From assembly GCF_963675165.1 (NCBI RefSeq), contig NC_087384.1, forward strand, positions 3,176,315-3,240,314: 64,000 nt of DNA, in the 5' to 3' direction. This document shows, piece by piece, positions 57,866 through 64,000 of the stretch. Position 1 is the first letter of the stretch, and the number at the start of each line of letters is the position of its first letter. Position numbers and translations under genes: made by a program. Below the pieces are notes generated by a model. That model made no database searches. It had not been told where the DNA came from and saw nothing but the letters and a program-made list of their open reading frames with translations. This DNA comes from Halichondria panicea. Lineage: Eukaryota > Porifera > Demospongiae > Suberitida > Halichondriidae.

Positions 57866-60800
57866 TTAGGAGTTCCAGGAAACGTGGACAGGTTTAAAGT
57901 TCCACACGTCCGGATGGCCAAGAGGGACGGGGGTGAATCCTGACTTGCTCCACTGGAAGGGAGGCTGCTCCTCAAACGTGGGCCCACTACTGGCCATGCA
58001 TGAATGACTCTGGAACATCTTGTAATTGGTCACCTATTATGAAGAAAAGTTACATGTATAGCAGAAGTACGCAGGACCTCACATTGAGGATAGAGTTAAT
58101 TTTACGGATTAATTACCATAATTATTGTGTGTGGTCTACCATGCCATGCAGTCTATCACGTACGTACCAGTGATCTTGTAATAATCACAGGTCCAAGTTA
58201 GTGAACAGATTGCTCAAAGACTATTAATACCAACCTTCATATCAATAGCTCCATGAGCTCTGTGACCTAATGCAGGCAGAGGGTACGTGCCATCAGCAGG
58301 GTTCAGATCTGAGCGGGCAGCAATACCATTTTCAGCGGAGTAGGGTGGAGTACACTTGCAGCTTGAGAGAGGGTCATGTTGGAAGTTGTTGTACCTATAT
58401 AATCATACAGCCAAATTATTGAAAAACGACACAGAATCCATTAATTAATGTACATATAATTATGACACAGATGACAAATACCATATATAGTAGACTCTCG
58501 CTATTCCGGCTCTCTGAAGTACGGCTACCTCGATATACCAGCCATTTGGTTTGCTGCACTATAATTATGTTTACTGCACAAAAGCCGCCCTGAAACTGAA
58601 ATGCGGCCACTGGCCAGTACTGGCTGTCCCAAATTAGGTTTTAGCAGATAAAATTGGATTACAGATACTTAATAGAGACCAAAATTAGTCATTAGATTCG
58701 AGGTAGGGACCGCATTTTGGCCGCAGTTATTTTCTGCAATACTGAAATACAACCACCTTGCTATTTCGCCCAAACTGCACTGTCCCAAGGGTGGCCGGAT
58801 TAACCAGAGTCTACTGTATATGCATTATTGACTGGTATGTAAGTGCTGCATTACAAAAAGCCTCATGCTCATCCTTAGATATGCTACAAGTTATAATGTA
58901 CCCATATGGAGTCACATATAAAATCGTAACGAGGAACCACCACTTGCTTGTTGCAATGGAATCTACCCAACAACCACCCACCTCATTAGGTCTACCATAG
59001 AGTCAAGGTCAGTCACGTCACTATGGTTCCTAGAGAATATCTTTGCTCTCGGGCAGTGATACCAATCGAACCAGTCCCCATACTTTGCTGCCATCTCAGC
59101 TGTCCCACTCATTTGGTAGATACTCGGGTAAAATCTGCACCAGTCAAATCACGAGTATGGCATTGTACCCATGCAAGATATACCTTTGGACAATAATTAC
59201 AATCAGTGTGAACACTTATGTGTGACAAGTGAAAGTACTGCAAAATAGATTAATACAACACTTCTGTGACAATTAATTAGGTAAATAAGGACAAGCTCAC
59301 AAGATTGATAGCTACATTTACTTACGGAATGTTGTAGCTTGCCCAATACTCTTGTTTGATTAGCATGTCAGTCTTGTCAAATGCTACCGTCTTGTTTCTG
59401 TGGGAGAGAACACAATCCTCTAAAGATAGAGTTCTATACTGACACTCATTCTCAATTGTCCTTAGCCACATTGTAACACAGCATTTAATTATAGACGGTC
59501 CGGCTCCATTTACATGTAACTTTTCTCGCACAGACGCTGCTCCCTTAAATTTAGAAGCTCAACTGTCGACTGGTACTGTATAACTTATAGATGTAAGTTA
59601 CACGCCAGTATGACTCACGGTAATTGCTCGAGCACCCAGAGCAGTCCTTCCTTGAGATCTTTTGCCCCAGGCTGAAACAGCTTGTAGTCAACCACCATCC
59701 ACTGATTGTTGTACCTGGAGACATATATTCTACGTACACACATTCATACATGCACACAAAATAATTCGCCTGCACATACATGTGTCGTTATCAGAGCCTC
59801 GCCTCCTCACTCACGTTCCACTGTTGTACTTGCTGAATATAGAGGTCCACTCCTTCCCTGACGAGGCCAACCGATTGGCTGCCACCACGCGATAGTTCTC
59901 AAACACACTCTCAGGGGTTACAAACTTCCATAGGTCAGGGTTGAAGTTCTCTATGCTGGTCTCCATGGTCACCTACGAGAGTATAACAGAGTCGTATGGG
60001 CCAGAATATTGTTTTGTCCTACAACTATCTCTGCCATTTATAAACGAATGTGTAGTTTGACAGTCTCTCAGAGCTACTTTAAATGAGAGTGAGCCATGTT
60101 TTATGTATTATACTTTGTATAAAAAACTGGATATCTATGTGGAGAGAACGAAAACATGCATACAGGTGTCTGAATAGGTGGTGTGCACATGATGATTATT
60201 ATACATTAACCGTGCGTACCAGTCCTGATCCCAATACGTAGAAGTCATCACCACTGTACAGACGACCGGGGTAAGAAGAGAAACTCTGCCTGTGTCCGGG
60301 AATCAGTCGCTCTGTGAAAAGGAGGGACAAATCACAGACACAGAGAGATAGATAGAGAGGGAGAGGGGGGATGTCATCCCCAGTGGAATACCGTATAGCG
60401 CGAAATTTTCGAGGCACTTATATTTCGTGGATTGGCCTCTAAAAACCATTTCGTTGCACAATATTCGCGGAATGACTGCTTACCGGAAGCCACGCCTTTA
60501 AATCTTTGCATGATAGCAGGTAATTCTAATTAAAGAACACTTTTTGTGGACTTAATTTTCGTGCAGAATTCTAACCCACGAAATCCGCGAAAATTAAGCC
60601 CCTCGAAAATTTCGCGCTATACGGTAGATTCATAAATAGCACAAGTACGTGGAGGGCCTAACTCAAAGCTTACATCTACCCCATTAACACATTTATAATA
60701 AGTTGTGTTGATGCTTGTGACGGCAATACACAGGTACCACATCATGTATACATGGCTGATGCAGTACTACATGTGTAACGAGGACTAGGTTGAAATCTAT

Positions 60801-63800
60801 AAACACTCTTGTCTACTCTTGATAGTATGTATTAATCGACATATACATGCAAATGTACTGTGCAGGTGTAAACGCTACGATTTTCTTACTGTCTGAATGG
60901 CTCATGTGAAACTTGAAGTCATACAACTTGTAGATCCGCAACATATTATAGTAACTGGTCCAAGTGTCGTGACCGATTAAAATATCAGAGTGATCAGGGA
61001 GTGGTTTAATCAGTGCTGAACAAGATCCGGAGCCCAGAACATGGGAATAGGACTTGTTGCCTCCGCCTAAGGCTGACTCCAGGTCATTTAAGTCTCCATG
61101 AAGTTGAAAGAATCTACAAAAAAACCAGTACTGTAATGTTGGACCAATAATTATTACGAGTGCATGCATGCACATATGCGAGTGCACCTGTGTATTTTTT
61201 ATGTGGCTACTGTTGCCCAATGTCCACTATACTAATTATATTATACGTAAAAGATACTGTGCCCTGTTGTAGAACTTTTGAGGGTGAGGGGGTTATTTAC
61301 AAGTGCAAGGTGACTCACATAAAAGAGAAGTCGGGAAGCTGTTCAATATCCAAGTCACCATATCCGTCCATGAGGCCCATGATTTGGAGTGCGAACAAGT
61401 AGATCTGCAGGGAAAGCAATCATCTATATTTATTATTTAGTCTGTTCTAGACAGGTTCAATTTGTATTTGCTTGGACCTACACATTATAATTCCTACACA
61501 TTATAATTATGCTGTAAGCCTCTCTCAAAGGCACTTGCAATAATCTATAAAGAGTTCAACACGAATGAAAGTCTCGGAGCATTGGGGGTGCCTCCAATTA
61601 ACAGTGTGTTCTGCATAAGCCCTGCCCATACCTGGTGCCAGTAGGGGTCATCACTGTCTAGCTTTTGTGTGAAGTCATTGTTCTTAACGATAAAGTCATC
61701 AATCTTGGAGCAGAGCTCTGGGTTATCTGTGCAATAGTTGGCCATTGTGTTCTTCCACTGCATAAGCATGAGTGGGCCCGTGAGGTTGCCCTCCATCAGC
61801 CCGGCTACGTAAGCCACCTCCTGGTCCAGCATCTTTTGAGGTGAGTCCGGAGAGCGAAGGTCAACAATCTCCAGAGTTGCCCAACTAGTGTGTGAATGAA
61901 TACTACATACCTGCTACTAGCTACATAAATCCTAAACTCGCAAGCCAGCACTTTTTTTGCAGGCAAAAAAGAGACTGGGCAAACACTGTGTTGAGAACTC
62001 TTGCAACGTGTTTGCCACGATATTTGTGGCAACTTAAGTGGCTAGACCGCATGCAGTTACCACCGCAAGATCATATAGTTGAATGCACTCTTGTGATACT
62101 CACCACCATAAGGTATAGCATGCAGAGGAGGTCCGACAACCGTGCGCCTAACATTATGTTTGCTGAATCAGCATTTTCATAAAACTTGCCTTTAGAGGTA
62201 GGTGTTGCACTCTTCTTAGACTTAGCCCTCTGTCTTGTATTGTTAGGTCTAGTTTTAGTAATAGGAGCTCTAACTCTCCTGTAAAGGAAAGTTTTATTAA
62301 ATGCTGATTCAGCAAATATTAATTCCAGGCGCACGGTTGTCGGACCTCCTCTGAAGGTATAGCATGTAGTCTGGGGGCCAGACCTTTTTCTCAGAGGGGG
62401 GAGGGGGAAGAGAGAAAGAAGGTCTGGAGACTCTTGCAGCACTTCCGTGTGCTCTTGGAATGTCAATAGGGAGGAGAGTGATATTGGAGGTTATAAAGAA
62501 GGAGTAGATGTAGCAATACTCTCATTTCATTGGCTGTATCTAAATTCCATTGGCTGTAATCCAAATTCCACAGAGGCAATACTCGCATTTCATTGGGTTA
62601 AAAATCACATGACATAGGATATGCATTTCATTGGCTCTGGCCACATTCCGCTAGAGCACACGGAAATGCTGCAAGAGTCTCCAGACCTAATCCTAGCTCT
62701 CTTGATTTTGCCCCCGAGCTATTAGGTCTGGCCCCCAGACTAGTATAGCATGCATGCAAGTTGTCAACTTGAGTAATGAGACTAGCTATAATACGGTACG
62801 TACTAACACAGCACAAAAAGACTTTTGTGTAGCTATAGCTATAGTTCAGTGGTAGTCTAGCTAATATCACGTGCAGCAGACTGACGTCACGAAAACCGCA
62901 GCCACTTCACACCACACTACTCATTTCCAAAAACAAGTATGTGCAATATTAGCCTCGATCCCAGGCCGAGTTTTCGCTTTTATAACGGTTAGGCGAACAA
63001 CTGCGCCTAACCGTTATAAAAGCGAAAACTCGGCCTGGGATCGAGGCTAGTGCAATATGTACTGTCGATTAGCAACCGTTTAATAAGGGCCAGCCATTCA
63101 TCTTAGACTGATAATCAGGGGCGTAACTAGAAAATTTACGGGAAGGAGGCAACCGCCCCCGCAAATTGTTTGCCCGGAACCACACCCACTAATTATCGCG
63201 TAGAAGCGCATGTAAATGGCAGAAAACTGCTATTTACCTGTTCTCCTTCTCTTTTCTATCAACAAGACAGTGATAGAGCTCATTTCTGCTCATTCTAGTA
63301 GCTAGTTATCCAGAAGTTAGCTAGCCAGAGCTATTAAAAGCTAGTGAGGTGAATCACATGAAACTTAAAGTTCAATAGTACAGGAGGCAAGGGCCTCCTC
63401 TGCCTCATTGCTAGTTACGCCCCTGGATATGCTGACTGTACAACACAAGATTCTACTCGGAGTTGAATCGGTCTACTGTTCGCTGTGCAACAGTGATGGA
63501 TTGCGAGTCTAACCACTCCCCAGCTCAGTGTTAGAGTACGAGTAACAGCTTTAGACAGTCATTTTATTCATTATTTATAGTATCGTGTAAATGCACATAC
63601 ATTACACTAGACACACTGTACGTGCTGCTCACCCAGTGAGGTTAATAGTGTTGTTAAAAGTGGCACTGACAACTGCATCAGGGTGAGGGCCTTCCACAAT
63701 CTCGTGATGCCATGGACCCTTCCTGATTGCTGACAATTGTCTTACTTCCACACTTTGACCCACAAGGAGCAAACTCAGGAGCAATGAAACTGTGAACAAG

Positions 63801-63856
63801 TGGGGCTTACGTGTACACATTGCATGCTGCTGCTGTGGATGATGATGATGATACAT
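57866..63856 (-). CDS. Phospholipase B-like protein (lysosomal Ntn hydrolase)
   Basis: Eleven exons join in phase: 63856-63633, 61884-61632, 61404-61319, 61113-60890, 60311-60220, 59972-59815, 59714-59619, 59397-59326, 59134-58982, 58394-58235, 58033-57866; 561 residues, the usual PLBD length. The N-terminus has a His/Gln-rich lead and signal peptide ([14 protein letters not shown]); a second Met lies just before it. [20 protein letters not shown] contains the nucleophile Cys at the self-cleavage site, followed by [13 protein letters not shown]. Later hallmarks are [31 protein letters not shown] and a tail [13 protein letters not shown], closest to PLBD2. N-glycosylation sites are present. 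Intron 1 (61885-63632) is enlarged by at least four elements. Confidence 0.95.
58488..58816. mobile_element. Pogo-like MITE in phospholipase B-like intron
   Basis: Diverged inverted ends TAGTAGACTCTCGCTATTCC and GGATTAACCAGAGTCTACTG, with TA beside each end. Related to 12929-13217. Confidence 0.7.
60389..60626. mobile_element. MITE, CCGTATAGCG family
   Basis: 238 bp, ends TACCGTATAGCGCGAAATTT and AAATTTCGCGCTATACGGTA, in the phospholipase B-like intron 60312-60889. Confidence 0.85.
62123..62353. mobile_element. Foldback element, CAGAGGAGGT family
   Basis: Arms CAGAGGAGGTCCGACAACCG and complement, plus an inner TGCTGAATCAGCATTT inverted pair. Flanked by TATAGCATG (62114-62122 and 62358-62366, with extra matching bases to the left of each, AAGG). 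Related to 16868-16986. Confidence 0.8.
62367..62742. mobile_element. Foldback element, TAGTCTGGGGGCC family
   Basis: Arms TAGTCTGGGGGCCAGACC and complement, then GTCTGGAGACTCTTGCAGCA paired with TGCTGCAAGAGTCTCCAGAC farther in. Flanked by TATAGCATG on both sides, the left one shared with the preceding element. CATTTCATTGG repeats lie in the centre. Confidence 0.8.
62950..63049. mobile_element. 100-bp palindromic element, TAGCCTCGAT family
   Basis: Perfect or near-perfect hairpin TAGCCTCGATCCCAGGCCGA ... complement, with arms of about 45 bp. It is flanked by identical 9-mers GTGCAATAT (62941-62949 and 63050-63058). Confidence 0.9.
63116..63425. mobile_element. hAT-like MITE
   Basis: 310 bp with inverted ends CAGGGGCGTAACTAG and CTAGTTACGCCCCTG, and inner GGAGGCAA/TTGCCTCC-like matches. 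Flanks are GATAAT and GATATG, a possible imperfect target duplication. Confidence 0.75.
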
Positions 63857-64000
63857 TGCTCCCTAGCCCTGCTTGGAGGCCGAGGAGAGACAACGTCGTT
63901 AATTTTTTTGTGCACTACTATACGGTAGAGCCTGTAGCCTAGGTAGTGATCGTTAACTAGACTAAGGCTCTCATACAGCGCGCGCCTACACGTGCCACAT

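Noticed and set aside
1..64000. CRISPR arrays, rRNA genes, tRNA genes, bacterial operons
   Set aside because: No regular spaced repeats, no rRNA strings and no convincing tRNA cloverleaf with A/B boxes were seen; the genes are intron-rich and eukaryotic.

Overview
The window is eukaryotic nuclear DNA from an early-branching animal. A sponge is the best guess: small introns, AT-rich spacers full of miniature transposons, and unusual combinations of death-fold, SEFIR, ROCO and caspase domains. This rests on gene content and architecture, not on a database match. Exons were joined by hand using GT/AG sites, reading frame and phase continuity.

Layout. 0.2-5.8 kb: 3' part of a citron-like gene (coiled coil, C1, PH) on +. 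6.1-8.2 kb: a tiny signal-peptide plus single-membrane-segment gene on -. 8.4-11.35 kb: copy A of a caspase-SEFIR gene on +, cut off by a foldback transposon. 11.3-34.6 kb: repeat-rich DNA around an Ig-ROC-COR-death-domain gene (18.3-24.4 kb, +), with Tc1-like, non-LTR and satellite-like relics. 35.0-39.0 kb: copy B, with a broken caspase half but an open SEFIR-death half. 39.1-39.5 kb: a duplicated, broken piece of the last citron exon. 39.8-42.5 kb: second copy of the tiny membrane protein gene on -. 42.65-46.19 kb: copy C, an intact caspase-SEFIR-death gene on +. 46.7-49.4 kb: secretory-pathway JmjC protein on -. 50.5-53.2 kb: unrecognised coiled-coil protein on +. 53.4-53.75 kb: EMC6 on -. 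54.1-57.5 kb: SGF29 on +. 57.9-63.9 kb: phospholipase B-like protein on -.

The most interesting part is the caspase-SEFIR-death family. One predicted protein joins a complete caspase-fold protease (His and Cys present), an IL-17-receptor-type SEFIR domain and a death domain. The gene is divergently paired with an 80-residue type I membrane protein; this pair, plus part of citron, was duplicated in tandem. The Ig-ROCO-death gene lies between copies A and B, so the locus looks like a small cluster of death-fold signalling genes. Housekeeping genes (EMC6, SGF29, the phospholipase B-like gene) fill the right third.

Many inserts are foldback or miniature inverted-repeat elements. Several have exact 9-bp target duplications (Mutator-like size) and others have TA targets (Tc1/mariner/pogo-like).
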